A DNA stretch of 64,000 nt from Pycnococcus provasolii (lineage: Eukaryota > Chlorophyta > Pseudoscourfieldiophyceae > Pseudoscourfieldiales > Pycnococcaceae): positions 248,001-312,000 of the forward strand of contig OW568891.1 of NCBI GenBank assembly GCA_938743325.2, in the 5' to 3' direction. Below, one piece after another: positions 7,877 through 17,717 of the stretch. Each line of letters opens with the position of its first letter. The stretch's first letter is position 1. The notes beneath the pieces are model-generated. The model was given only the letters and a program-made list of their open reading frames with translations. It did no database searches and was not told the origin of the DNA. Made by a program: the position numbers and the translations under genes.

Positions 7877-9289
7877 CTAGGCTCTAGCTCCGGCTCCCGC
7901 TCCGGCTCCCGCTCCGGCTCCCGCTCCGGCTCCCGCTCCGGGCGGAGCGTCGCGTCGGCAACCGCCGGCAATGAAGCCGTCCACCACTCTGAACAATGCA
8001 GTAAGCGTCGGGAAGGGCTCGCCCCTGGTCTCGTAGGAGCTCCACAGCATCTTCTCTGTCTTGGTGCGCCACAAACCCGTGCCGTACTCGCCGTGGAAAC
8101 CGCCCCCGACGCCTGTACCACATCCGTGCACGATGAGGAACGTCTTGCGCGCCATACGCTCAGTCACGGGACAAATGGCCGCGCTGAGGGCGGGAAACTC
8201 TCGTTCGAAGTCGAGTTTTTGAACCTCTCCCGGGCGCATGTGCACGTGGGCCTCGAGTATCGTCGGTCTCTGCCAGCCTCGATTGACGCCGCTGTCTGGT
8301 TCGAATACCGCGAAAAAATCCGTCTCGCGCGTCCTTTTTGGGTCTCCTCGTGGGTCGATCATAAAATGGATGAGGTCTAGCGGCTTGTCCTTTAGCTTGT
8401 CGGCCGGCAGCCCGTGAGTGATTGCCATCTCCACCCGCGTATTTCTTGTCTCGCATGCACGGATCTCCGCGACTTTCTCCATGTTGTGAAACAGCTCGCC
8501 ACATGGCATGCGCCGGGCATCGACGCGGGTCCCAGCGTCCCATAACATCATCCACGTGTGCTGCTCGCCGTACTTCGCTATCTGCGCAGGTTTCATAGGA
8601 TGCGCCCACATGCCCTTGCCAAGATCGAGCCGCACGCCTTGTCCGCGCATCTCAGCCGCTAAGTGCGGGTACGCCTCGTCGACGCACGGCGGCCCCCTTT
8701 GGATGTCCTCCTCCTCGCGCGGCCTTTTGCGGGTGCATAGCTTGCGTGGGTACTCCGCCTGAGCGGCGGGGGCGTCCCCGGCGGCATGCTCACCCTCCCG
8801 CTTGCGCTCCGTCGCGACGGTGACGGTGAGCACCATTACGTCATGTCCGTCAAGAGATGTCCTCTCGCCCGAACCGTAGCGGAACACCCAGCTGGCGCCT
8901 TCGTGCACCTTCTGCACGCCAGGGTTGTCGAAGGCGTTGTTGATGCCTCCTGGCTGTTTGAGAGGTTTGTGTGCGTCGAGGTGGTAAAACTCGTCCCCAA
9001 CGCGGTGAAACATCCACTTGTGGTCGCTCATGGAGAGTTCCATGTGCTCGAAGATGGCGCGCGCCACGACGGTCAGGGTGTGCGATCCGAGCACTTCTAA
9101 TTCCAGTAAGGGCGCGGAGGATCGACCCACATCACGCGTGACTTTCAAAGTAAGAATTATCCATGATGATGAGTCCAACAAGTGGGGAGCTGAAGACTGA
9201 GCTGGAGACTTCAATGAAGACGAAGGTGCCAAGTCCATGAGTGCTGCCGCCATAGCTGGAGACTTTGAAGACGAAGGTGCCAAGTCCAT
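7877..9289 (-). CDS. PRiA4-ORF3-like domain protein with Gly-Ala tail
   Basis: 470 residues. The N-terminus holds an imperfect duplication (MDLAPSSS-KSPA twice); the DNA repeat (9206-9242 and 9259-9295) spans the start codon, so the true start could be either copy. Residues ~43-165 (WIILTLKVT...LLELEVLGSHTLTVVARAIFEHMEL...HKWMFHRVGDEFYH...WVFRYGSGER) resemble the plasmid pRiA4b ORF-3-like domain: a beta hairpin, a helix, then an aromatic-rich H-x-F/W unit and the closing 'Y-FG' strand. The domain is common in bacteria and often mobile-element-linked. The rest (~190-440) is soluble and unrecognised. The protein ends in a (Gly-Ala)n tail from a GCTCCG/GGCTCC microsatellite at 7880-7945. The function of this family is unknown. 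Bacterial acquisition is possible but unproven. Confidence 0.55.
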   Translation of the reverse strand: MDLAPSSSKSPAMAAALMDLAPSSSLKSPAQSSAPHLLDSSSWIILTLKVTRDVGRSSAPLLELEVLGSHTLTVVARAIFEHMELSMSDHKWMFHRVGDEFYHLDAHKPLKQPGGINNAFDNPGVQKVHEGASWVFRYGSGERTSLDGHDVMVLTVTVATERKREGEHAAGDAPAAQAEYPRKLCTRKRPREEEDIQRGPPCVDEAYPHLAAEMRGQGVRLDLGKGMWAHPMKPAQIAKYGEQHTWMMLWDAGTRVDARRMPCGELFHNMEKVAEIRACETRNTRVEMAITHGLPADKLKDKPLDLIHFMIDPRGDPKRTRETDFFAVFEPDSGVNRGWQRPTILEAHVHMRPGEVQKLDFEREFPALSAAICPVTERMARKTFLIVHGCGTGVGGGFHGEYGTGLWRTKTEKMLWSSYETRGEPFPTLTALFRVVDGFIAGGCRRDAPPGAGAGAGAGAGAGAGAGARA

Positions 9290-9828
9290 GAGTGCCGTGG
9301 ACCACTGGTACCAAGAAAGAAAAATACCTTAAGTAAAGTTTTAACGTGCTTTTGGAATTTGAAAATTGGGAAGATTCGTGTCGTGCGGGCAGAGCTCTGG
9401 GACCCACGAGATTGGCACAATATGTACTTGTAGCTTAAAATCCGGCTGTTTCTTTGCATGGATGCAACATGCAAAATGCCCTAACCTTAAACGTTTTTTT
9501 TTAAGGTACCCGTAGTTCTTATGTGTGTAGGCTGCTTGAAATAGGCTGCTAAGGTTAGGAAGGAAAACGACTTGATCAAGGAAAGAGCCGTTGGTTTGGT
9601 TGCGGCCTTGCGGGTACCTTGCAAGACCTCCTTGCCAGTTGCATTTTCCTCCATACCACTACTCCACTAGACTATCAGGAGGAGGAGGAGGACTGGTTCG
9701 AGCTTGATCAAGTTGCTTTGACCATCATTTGCAAATCAAGTTCAACAACCCCTGGAGGCTTTGCCAGTTTGACTTGCTTAGTCGAGAGATTACAGTAATT
9801 TTAATTATTTTACAGTAAAAACTTACAT
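9290..9828. other. Gene-free spacer
   Basis: No coding signal. Lower GC than its neighbours, with a few short repeats (GGTACC(C/T) near 9505 and 9613; AAGGTTAGG near 9550). It leads into the tandem-repeat array. Confidence 0.45.
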
Positions 9829-10480
9829 CGGAGAAAGGATATTGCCATATTGCCATCGCTCGATGGACCCACCTAAGGTTAGGATAAACTCGAGCGATTA
9901 AGTCGAGCGATTACACACTGTAGGTCGGAGAAAGGATATGCCATATTGCCATCGCTCGATGGACCCACTAGGATAAACTCGAGCGATGAAGTCGAGCGAT
10001 TACACACTGTACGTCGGAGAAATGATATGCCATATTGCCATCGCTCGATGGACCCCCTGGGATAAACTCGAGCGATTAACTCGAGCAATCGATTACACAC
10101 TGTACGTCGGAGAAATGATATGCCATATTGCCATCGCTCGATGGACCCCCTGGGATAAACTCGAGCGATTAACTCGAGCAATCGATTACACACTGTACGT
10201 CGGAGAAAGGATATGCCATACCTTTAGGGGATATTGCCATCGCTCGATGGACCCACCTAGGATAAACTCGAGCGATGAAGTCGAGCGATTACACACCAAT
10301 TGGTCGGAGAAATGATATGCCATCTTGCCATCATGGACTCGATGGACCCACCTGGGATAAACTCGAGCGATGAAGTCGAGCGATTACACACCAATTGGTC
10401 GGAGAAATAACTTTAATGTGCCATTGCCATCCTCCCTGGCACCTAGCTAGAGGTGCACCGAGGATTCCGTCGGAGAAATG
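9829..10480. repeat. Tandem array of a ~90-105 bp unit with an internal inverted repeat
   Basis: A CGGAGAAA(G/T)GATATG motif recurs at about 9829, 9926, 10015, 10108, 10201, 10305, 10400 and 10470. Each unit carries CCATCGCTCGATGGACCC and, downstream, CTCGAGCGATTAA and GTCGAGCGATTACACAC. ATCGCTCGA and TCGAGCGAT are reverse complements, so every unit can fold into a hairpin. The last two copies are degraded. No coding function is evident. Confidence 0.85.
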
Positions 10481-10514
10481 ACATTGGAAAGGAAAGGAAT
10501 TGGCCGACTTGTTA

Positions 10515-10786
10515 CAGTCATTTGTTCTCAGTTGGCCTGACTTTTGAGGCTCTTCATTAAAATAACTTTTGCAAATCGTCGAACTTTTTTGGTCGGCAGA
10601 TTTGGTCGGGGCCCTCAATGCCGCATTTTTGCGACCAAAATCTCCCGTTCAACAACCTTTTGTTCTCGAAAAGTTTGCCAATAGTTCTAATCGAGTTCGA
10701 GCCCACCGACCAAAAGTTTGCCAAAAGTTTGACGATTTTTAGTTCCCAAAAAGTCAAAAGTCTGGCCAACTGAGAACAAATGACTG
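10515..10786. mobile_element. Tc1/mariner-like MITE
   Basis: A 272-bp element begins CAGTCATTTGTTCTC and ends in the reverse complement. The inverted repeat is about 33-35 bp with one mismatch and contains the GGCC-x-GACTTTTGA block typical of Tc1 family ends. TA dinucleotides flank both ends (10513-10514 and 10787-10788), the target duplication of Tc1/mariner. The interior is A/T-rich with AAAAGTTTG motifs and no transposase frame, so it is non-autonomous. It lies 94 bp upstream of the ATG of the next gene, inside its likely promoter. Confidence 0.85.
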
Positions 10787-10880
10787 TACAAGTTTGTTTG
10801 ACTTTTCAGAACGTCGTTCCCATCTCACTTAATTATTAGACCCTGTTCGTTCATTCTTCTTCATCCTCGGGCAACATAAC

Positions 10881-13523
10881 ATGTCCACCGCCGGAAGTTT
10901 CGACGCTGGCCTCGCGTACACAACTGGCCAAGACGGTGTTCGTACTTCAGCGTCTATGTCCTCTAGGTCTTCGCGTCGTGCTGGTGGTGGCCCCTCTCTT
11001 TCTGAGAAGCATATGCATATGGCTGGGTACCCTCCTCAAGGTCAGCGCTCGTCCGACCTCGCATTCTTAAATTCTTCCTATAACAACAGTTATACCTACA
11101 GGCCGTCCACTCCTTCCTCCTCTTATCACGCCGCCTTAGCCGGGGAACAGGCACAGCGTGCTTTCGAACGAATCGACTACGTGCTTGGACGGAAAGCACT
11201 GCCTGCTGACATGCCCAGACCAACGAGCGTGGGAAGGCGACGCAGGCTCGAAAAGGAAGCATACCTGAAAGAACAACAAACGCGCATGGAACAAAACAGG
11301 CCAAACTCGTTGGACATTCAAGACCCAAGACACCAAAAACCGAAGCTGTACCCAGCGCACCCGGACGTGCGAGGAGGTGCGCCGCTCGAAAGCTGGGAAG
11401 TGCAGTGGGCTACCGAACAGCAAAAGCAGAACGCGGACGGCGCAGCCTTTGGGGGACCGCAGAGGCAGGTTGAGGCGCGAGACAATAGGGCGGAGCAGCA
11501 GCAACAACTCGCCGCAAAACAGCAGGAATTCGAACGCAAGTACGCCATGCGACGCGATGACCACGAGGCGCGCAAGTCGACGTCCGCAGAACGCACGCAG
11601 CTCGTGTACGACTCGCGACGCACCGCGCCGGAGGGGGACTACCCGGTGCCGCCGTCGTCCGCGGGTCCTCAGGTGGAAGAACAAAAACGACTGCTCGAGG
11701 CACAGAAGGCGGCGTATCGCAAGCAGCGCACAAAGGAGGTGGCTGCGCGCATGGCCCAGGAGGAAATGAGCAGACCGCCGTCAAGCATAAGGCCAAAAAG
11801 CCGCACGAAGCAACAGCGCCCTGCGCCGCCGCCACAGCATCAGCAGCAGTACTCGTACTATGATGGGACGCCGCCGCACTCGCCGCCGCCGCCGCAGAGG
11901 CAAGACTACTACGACGACGAGCCGACGCTTGCCGCTCCGTCGCGATCGCCGCTGAAGAAGGCTCTCGCGTGGTCCGAAGATCATGACGACGAGCGCGGTA
12001 GCTACCAGCAGTACAAGGCGCCAAATATGCCGCCGACGACGACGCAATTCGTGCCAGATTACGACGAAATGCTCACGGTTGATACGCCACGAAGCGAACA
12101 CGTACCATCTCGGCAACAGCAGGATTACAACGACGGCCGCACCACGCCATCGCAGCTCGTATCTCAAGAGCTCAACTCGCCGTTCCAGCGCAAGGTGTAC
12201 CACGGCGGAACGCTCGCCTCGCACATCGCCCATGCTGAGAATGCTAATAGTCTAGCGACCGACAGCCTTCTGGCACTGCACCGTCTCATCACAACCAAGC
12301 TGGAGGCGCGTCGTGGCGATGCCAAGGTGTGGCTGCGAGCGGCTCTTCGTCCGCCAGCGGCGCTCCAGCGCGAGGCTGGAGGCACGCCTGTTTCGCGCGT
12401 CGAGGAGGCGCTGCGTCTCCTGAACATCGTCCCTTCCGACGAGGAGATGGACATGCTAGTACGCGCGCATCAGCTGCCAGGCTCGCATCCGCCCCTCGTG
12501 AGCGTGGCGAGCCTCGTGTCCGCAGTAGAGCCGCATCCATACGGCGGCGGTCTCGGCGTCGAGGACTCGTACTCCGGAGCGAAAATGGACGTTCTGCTCG
12601 AAGACGACCTCCCGCGCATCAAGGGGATCTTCGACCGCGCGGCGCACCGAAGTGAGAAGACGCGCCGCGCTGCCGCGCCGCAGCTCGCGCTTAACACGGT
12701 GCGCGAAGCTGCGCTCGGGCGACGATGTGGCGCCGCCGCGCTGCGCACGCTTCTGCGTCAGCTCGCGGGTGCCGGCGAGGTTGCCTCAGCGCACGTCAAG
12801 GCGCTGCTGGAGCGATCCGCGGCGGCCGCGCTGCACCCCGCGGATGCCGAGGCGTGTGTTCTGCCATTCCTCACGAAAAATGGATCGTACGTCGACTGCC
12901 GCGCACTCGCTCGCGCGGTGCTCGGTGCCGAAGATCCTGAGCTTCCGTGGCAACGCGCGGAATCGCCAGCACCTTCCCTGCCACCACCCGATCAGGCTGG
13001 CGCGGAGATGAATGAACTCCTCCCCAATGCACTCGCGGCGGTGATCCGCGAGCGCATCGAGCGCCATCGCCGCGTTCCGCACGACCTGAGTTCGAGGCAG
13101 TGGGCGAAGAGCTTGCTTCAGAGAAAAGAGGCATTCGTGAGCGTGGATGAGATTGCCACCCGCCTTCGCGTTCCGCCTCTCACGCTGGCAGTTCCCACGC
13201 GAAGCTTGGAGAAGATGCTTGCACCGTACCGAGTGCACCACTCGCCAGCCAAGCTCGTTGACGTCAGCCGATTTGTGGATGAATGTCTCTTCCCCGAGCA
13301 TGGTCACATTGCGTTTGAGGAGGAGAGGCGTGCACTCGCCTCGGGGTCCGTCGAGACGCGGAAACCGTCCAAACGTCCGTCGAGTGCCAACACGACGACA
13401 TCCTCGCTCGGTGCGTCATTCGACAAAATGAATGCAAAGCATGGCGCCGTCGCACCGAAGTTTAAGAAGCGCATCCCGCCACCGTGGGGTAACGCGCCGA
13501 AGCCCGTGTGGCGAAATGACTGA
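10881..13523 (+). CDS. Large low-complexity/coiled-coil protein, possibly cytoskeletal or ciliary
   Basis: 880 residues from ATG 10881. Residues 1-90 are Ser/Tyr/Pro-rich. Residues ~90-310 are charged and Gln/Arg/Glu-rich with coiled-coil character (RRRRLEKEAYLKEQQTRME; QQQQLAAKQQEFERKYAMRRD; EEQKRLLEAQKAAYRKQRTKE). Residues ~310-430 are Pro/Gln/Asp low complexity. From ~455 there are folded helical repeats recalling degenerate EF-hand pairs (LHRLITTKLEARRGDAKVWLRAAL; VEEALRLLNIVPSDEEMDMLV; VDEIATRLRVPPLTL), without clear calcium loops. The end is basic and Pro-rich (KKRIPPPWGN). I do not recognise the family. The architecture resembles flagellar-associated and centrosomal proteins of algae, which is inference only. 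Confidence 0.6.
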   Translation: MSTAGSFDAGLAYTTGQDGVRTSASMSSRSSRRAGGGPSLSEKHMHMAGYPPQGQRSSDLAFLNSSYNNSYTYRPSTPSSSYHAALAGEQAQRAFERIDYVLGRKALPADMPRPTSVGRRRRLEKEAYLKEQQTRMEQNRPNSLDIQDPRHQKPKLYPAHPDVRGGAPLESWEVQWATEQQKQNADGAAFGGPQRQVEARDNRAEQQQQLAAKQQEFERKYAMRRDDHEARKSTSAERTQLVYDSRRTAPEGDYPVPPSSAGPQVEEQKRLLEAQKAAYRKQRTKEVAARMAQEEMSRPPSSIRPKSRTKQQRPAPPPQHQQQYSYYDGTPPHSPPPPQRQDYYDDEPTLAAPSRSPLKKALAWSEDHDDERGSYQQYKAPNMPPTTTQFVPDYDEMLTVDTPRSEHVPSRQQQDYNDGRTTPSQLVSQELNSPFQRKVYHGGTLASHIAHAENANSLATDSLLALHRLITTKLEARRGDAKVWLRAALRPPAALQREAGGTPVSRVEEALRLLNIVPSDEEMDMLVRAHQLPGSHPPLVSVASLVSAVEPHPYGGGLGVEDSYSGAKMDVLLEDDLPRIKGIFDRAAHRSEKTRRAAAPQLALNTVREAALGRRCGAAALRTLLRQLAGAGEVASAHVKALLERSAAAALHPADAEACVLPFLTKNGSYVDCRALARAVLGAEDPELPWQRAESPAPSLPPPDQAGAEMNELLPNALAAVIRERIERHRRVPHDLSSRQWAKSLLQRKEAFVSVDEIATRLRVPPLTLAVPTRSLEKMLAPYRVHHSPAKLVDVSRFVDECLFPEHGHIAFEEERRALASGSVETRKPSKRPSSANTTTSSLGASFDKMNAKHGAVAPKFKKRIPPPWGNAPKPVWRND

Positions 13524-14105
13524 AGGAAAAAGGAGAGGGAAACTACAACGCACTTTTACAGTAAATGAATGAAGTTCAAATTTTCATTTTAAGTTCGAAG
13601 TCTCTTTCCGTACGCTCTCGTGCGACCCTAGTTGCGCCTCCATAGCCGGCTCACTGATGAATCAATCATCGTCCTCTTCTTGTTCATTGTTCGGTGGAAA
13701 AAGAACTTTGCGCTTTTGTTGTCAATTTAGCATGCGTATCCCTTTGTTGTCTATGTCGTGCAAAGCCGTCCACGATTGTTTCAAATCTCAGCAAAGGTAA
13801 GGGGCGTACCTTTTTCCTTTTGACTTTCTTGAATCACCCTCATCCTAACACTATCCTTAAAAACACGAGAGCGGGATCCCCAAACTACCGTACCTTCCCC
13901 AAACAAACCCCCAAAACCTCAAGACCCGATTCGGATTCGGGGTTTTATACTCTCCATCTGTGCTTTTTCCCGCCGAGCGAGTTTCTCGTTCTGAGGAATC
14001 CGTGTAGACGTCTCCGCATGCATGTCCTCGATGCCCGTGTCATCGATGCCGGTGGTGAGCGCTCACCCTTGTGGTCGTCAACCTCATAACCAGCCCAGCA
14101 GCATT
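13524..14105. other. Gene-free spacer
   Basis: No supported gene. A C-rich stretch (13850-13925) holds runs such as CCCCAAACAAACCCCC. A small inverted repeat CCCGATTC-GGATTCGGGG lies near 13925. An ATG at 14022 opens the next frame early. Confidence 0.4.
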
Positions 14106-15428
14106 ATGCAAGTTCGACACCGTGCCCGTGTTGTCGCTTCTCTGGTGTTATCTGACGTGTTATCGTTGGTGCGATGCGGTAACTCTTCTAGGGATACTTC
14201 TGCGATTGGTGCTGCTGGTGCTGGTGCTGCTGGTGCTGCTGCGGTTGGTGGTGGTGGTGGTGGTGGTGCTCAAAAAAGGCTTTCAGCGGCTCAGCATGGT
14301 GGTGGTGTTGGTGGTGGTGGTGGTGGTGGTGGTGGTGCTTCCAATCAGGCTCAGGCTCTACCGATACGGCTCTGCGACAGCTCCATCGAATCGGCGTTCC
14401 TTTGGGCGCGACTCGCGGATGACGATGATGATGGCGGCAAGGGCACAGAACGTGACCATGAAGGTGACACGCCTGAGGAGCAACTTCCAGAGAAGGAGAA
14501 CGACGATCCCACTTCGTGGTTGCAGCGCATCATACGGGCGCGCAAACGCGAGCGTGAGGAGTTTCAAAACACAGACGGCACACTGACGACAACAACACCG
14601 TGGTACCAGCTTGTCGACGAGTCGCTCGCAACCGCAGATGACATTGCAGAGCCGAGCGCGGTGGACGCGCTCGCTACCGCCGTGGGAGAGAATGTTCTCT
14701 TTCAGGCACGCGTGCTCGGCATGCCTGGTCCGGCGGCGCTGCGAAGATGGTGCGCAGGACACGCGTACACCAAGCATGCCGAGCGCGTCGCGGCAGCCAA
14801 GGCTGTGGGACGGCTGCTCGCGGCAGCCACCGGACGAAGAGACACGAACTGCGACGGACGCTCGAGTGCGACGCAAGAAAATGCACGACGAGCGGCGGAC
14901 TCGCTGTACAGCGTGGGACGGGATGCGTGGGAAGCTCTGTTGACGGCGGCGGCGCGCGCTTCTGCATCTGGCACGACAGATGCACATGCGCGTCGCGCCG
15001 CCGCTGTCGTTGACGTCGTGCTCACGCTCGCCGGACGAATGAATGTGGACGACGTGGATGTCGTCACGTCGCTTTGTGCGATTTTAGAAATTGCATGGCA
15101 TCGGCTAGAAAATGGCGTGACTGCCGTCTCTTGCGTCGACGACGAGCTGCTACAACGTGCGATGACGCGCCATTTCCCCATCTGCCGCTTTGTGGTGCGC
15201 AGCGTGCTTCGCGCGGTCCCTCCCCCCGCTCCTGCTCCCGCGTTCGGCGGTATCTCGTGGAGTCGCGTGCACACTACCTCTTCATCAACAGAAGGAGGAG
15301 GAGGAGGAGGAGGAGGAGGCTTGGTGATTGGCGCCGACGACGAGGCGACTTGCATTCTCACGGCTTGGCGTGACAGAGGTGGACGTGTTGGGTTGTACGT
15401 GGAGAAGTGTATGAAATACTGTATGTAG
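14106..15428 (+). CDS. Unrecognised Ala-rich helical protein
   Basis: 440 residues from ATG 14106; the frame can start at 14022, but the extra residues (MSSMPVSSMPV) look like translated spacer. The N-terminus is Arg/Val/Ser-rich and could be an organellar presequence. It is followed by long Gly runs from GGT repeats (14215-14335), an acidic segment, then a helical domain at ~150-400 with conserved-looking blocks (TPWYQLVDESLATADDIAEP; NVLFQARVLGMPGPAALRRW; VVDVVLTLAGRMNVDDVDVV). A second Gly run comes near the end. I find no catalytic motif and no close family. Confidence 0.55.
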   Translation: MQVRHRARVVASLVLSDVLSLVRCGNSSRDTSAIGAAGAGAAGAAAVGGGGGGGAQKRLSAAQHGGGVGGGGGGGGGASNQAQALPIRLCDSSIESAFLWARLADDDDDGGKGTERDHEGDTPEEQLPEKENDDPTSWLQRIIRARKREREEFQNTDGTLTTTTPWYQLVDESLATADDIAEPSAVDALATAVGENVLFQARVLGMPGPAALRRWCAGHAYTKHAERVAAAKAVGRLLAAATGRRDTNCDGRSSATQENARRAADSLYSVGRDAWEALLTAAARASASGTTDAHARRAAAVVDVVLTLAGRMNVDDVDVVTSLCAILEIAWHRLENGVTAVSCVDDELLQRAMTRHFPICRFVVRSVLRAVPPPAPAPAFGGISWSRVHTTSSSTEGGGGGGGGGLVIGADDEATCILTAWRDRGGRVGLYVEKCMKYCM

Positions 15429-15557
15429 AATTTAAATTTGCAGCAATAATAAGCAAATAAGCAAAAATCGACGCCCTCCTCTTTTCCTTCGTGATCACAA
15501 TCATCAACACTTTCCAAAAAACTCCTCTCTTCTTCGTTCGTTCTTCGCACCGCCGTC

Positions 15558-17438
15558 TTAAAGGCCATAATAAGGAGGAGGAGGCGGTGGCGGCGGCGGC
15601 GGCGGCGGAGGAGGAGGAGTGCTCCTCCCAAAGAGTGCCTCGTCGCCAATTTGCGCCCCCAAAAAGTTAGCAGTAGCGGCCGCCGAGTTGGTGGTTGGCG
15701 GTGGCATCTGCTGTGGGATCGCCGGCATCGCCAGCGGGCGAAGCGGCGTCTGCGCTGGAGTCAGACTGGCCACTTCCCACTGGTGCGTGAAGAAGGCGGG
15801 TGGAGTTGGATGAGGATAGTGTTGCATCATCGACGGGTGCTGTAGCTGTAGCATATGATGAGGAGGAGGAGCAGGGAGGAAAGGTTGCTGGTGGTGAGGT
15901 GGAGGCATCAGATAGACCGCATGTGGATGAGGAGGAGGAAGATGATTCGTCAGATTGCCGTGCTGGCTAGGCACAGGAGCAGTGGCAGCAGCAGCAGTAG
16001 TAGGAGGAGGAGGAGGTGCAGCCATCGCCAATCCACCAGACGACGATGCCACGGGCATACGGTATGGCCCCGGCATACGGAAGGGAATGCTGTGATGGTG
16101 ATGATGATGATGAGGTTGCTGTGCTGCCGACGCCGCCGATATGGGCATCCATATCATTGTCGGTTGCGGCGCGTGCGGCGGTAATGGCAGCGGCGGCGGC
16201 GGAGGAGGAGGTGGTGGCTGCTGCGCGCCGTGGTGCTGTTGTGCCGGCGGCCAAGCAACGGACATCGCTTGACCGCTTCCAAAGTACCCCGGATGCGTGT
16301 GTACAATCGCAGGCTGCTGCGGGTGCAGCATCTCTTCAACGGACACCCGCCGGCCAGCTGCGCCGTTGCGTAGAAAGTGCACTTTGCCTGCGCCGGCGAG
16401 TGGACCACCACCCGCCGCGGCGGCACGCGGATGACTACGCGGCAATGGTCGCTGCTTGGTATGATTAGCCGTCTTACGCTGCTGACGCTGTAGCTTGTGG
16501 TGCTGATTGGTTGGCGAAAGGTGCTGCTGCATAGCCGCCGCCTTAAGCTTTGGCTTTGAGAGTCGATGAGTGGGAGGAGGGCGATGGAACGCCGACGCCG
16601 CTGGTGGGGGTGCAGCAGGTGGCGCATCCACCGCTGCAATTGGTGGCGGTACAGCAGCAGAGTCCATATCACTTTCTTCCTCCTCGGCAGCTAGCTGCTG
16701 ATTTCCCATGATTTCGTCAGCAGCCTGGTGCTGATTTGTCGCATTGTTGTTGTTGTTGTTGTCCTCTTCGAAGAGCCGGCGACGCACGGTCAGCACGCTT
16801 CGAGACTCGTTTTGATTTGCGTCGTCGTCATCGCCGCCGCCGAGTTGATGATGGTTGTTGTTGTTGTCACGATCATCGAGCATGCGCAAGATCTCCGACT
16901 CGTCGTCGTCCCCGTTTCCATCGCGATCTGCAGCAGGATAGTAGGCGGCTGCACCGGCGTGATATTGGTGTTGAAGTTGTTGCTGGCGGTCGTCCTGCGA
17001 AGCTGGTGGTGGCGGCGGTTCAGGGTACGCTTCATTACGATTAGCAGCAGGCGGTGGATGGACATAGCCGTCATTGTCGTCGTCATGATCATCCTTGTCG
17101 TCGTTATAGTATCCTTCTTCAGGCTCCTCCTCTTCCTCCTCCTCATCACCGGCACATATGTTGTTGTTGGGTGGTGGCTGTAAATTCGCAGCACCGTCAT
17201 TGGCGGCGGCGTTACGACCACGACCACCGAATCGTCGAGCACCACCACCACCACCACCACCACCGTGCGAGCGCCGACGATGACGATGATTCTGATCAAT
17301 ACCATGGTGACGCTGCTCCTCCTCCTCATCAAGTTTGCGCTGCTGCTCCTGCTGCTGCAACTCTTGTGCATGATCCAAGTCAAGCCGCTGCTTCGCCTGC
17401 TTGAAGGACGCAATCGCACGCAAAGCCGCTTCCGCCAT
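15558..17438 (-). CDS. Pro/His/Gln-rich low-complexity protein
   Basis: 626 residues from the ATG at 17438. A short helical N-terminus (EAALRAIASFKQAKQRLDLDHAQEL) runs into Gln/Glu, His, Asp/Asn and Pro homopolymer stretches, ending in a long polyproline C-terminus. A few non-repetitive patches stand out (KVHFLRNGAAGRRVSVEEMLHPQ; FLGAQIGDEALFGRS) and may be short linear interaction motifs. Codon-level triplet repeats (CAR, GAY, CCN) explain most of it. Likely disordered, perhaps an RNA-binding or transcription-associated scaffold, but no domain supports that. Confidence 0.5.
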   Translation of the reverse strand: MAEAALRAIASFKQAKQRLDLDHAQELQQQEQQRKLDEEEEQRHHGIDQNHRHRRRSHGGGGGGGGARRFGGRGRNAAANDGAANLQPPPNNNICAGDEEEEEEEPEEGYYNDDKDDHDDDNDGYVHPPPAANRNEAYPEPPPPPASQDDRQQQLQHQYHAGAAAYYPAADRDGNGDDDESEILRMLDDRDNNNNHHQLGGGDDDDANQNESRSVLTVRRRLFEEDNNNNNNATNQHQAADEIMGNQQLAAEEEESDMDSAAVPPPIAAVDAPPAAPPPAASAFHRPPPTHRLSKPKLKAAAMQQHLSPTNQHHKLQRQQRKTANHTKQRPLPRSHPRAAAAGGGPLAGAGKVHFLRNGAAGRRVSVEEMLHPQQPAIVHTHPGYFGSGQAMSVAWPPAQQHHGAQQPPPPPPPPPLPLPPHAPQPTMIWMPISAASAAQQPHHHHHHHSIPFRMPGPYRMPVASSSGGLAMAAPPPPPTTAAAATAPVPSQHGNLTNHLPPPHPHAVYLMPPPHHQQPFLPAPPPHHMLQLQHPSMMQHYPHPTPPAFFTHQWEVASLTPAQTPLRPLAMPAIPQQMPPPTTNSAAATANFLGAQIGDEALFGRSTPPPPPPPPPPPPPPPYYGL

Positions 17439-17613
17439 GATCAAAATTTCACAAGTGATAGAGTGAAGGGACCATGTGGCACCACCATAATAGGCGGACT
17501 AATTCAAAATGTGAAAACGGATTTTCAGGTATAAATTACAGCGCCTTTTTGGACCAAAAAAAACGTCTTGAGTTTCAGGACGGACAAAATTCCAAGTTTT
17601 GTTTGGGAGGTGT

Positions 17614-17690
17614 TTCTTGATTGATGTGATGTGATGTGATGTGATGTGATTTTTGGACCCCGTCCCCAGGTCCCCCCCCCCCGGACGGGA
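17614..17690. repeat. TGTGA pentamer microsatellite and C-run
   Basis: About seven copies of TGTGA lie at 17614-17650, followed by a C-run at about 17672-17683. They sit in the convergent spacer between the Pro-rich gene (upstream end) and the SDR gene (3' end). Confidence 0.8.
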
Positions 17691-17717
17691 TTTGCGCGAT
17701 CACATCCCAAAACGTAA

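Noticed and set aside
9829-10480. CRISPR-like array
   Set aside because: The repeats are long, imperfect and contiguous without unique spacers, and the DNA is eukaryotic.
13694-14089. 131-codon plus frame before the Ala-rich gene
   Set aside because: Composition is that of spacer DNA; no helix or motif pattern, and it overlaps the next gene out of frame.
16016-17404. Several plus-strand frames opposite the Pro/His/Gln-rich gene
   Set aside because: They are antisense readings of CAR/GAY/CCN triplet repeats; the minus strand has the longer frame with an ATG and non-repetitive patches.
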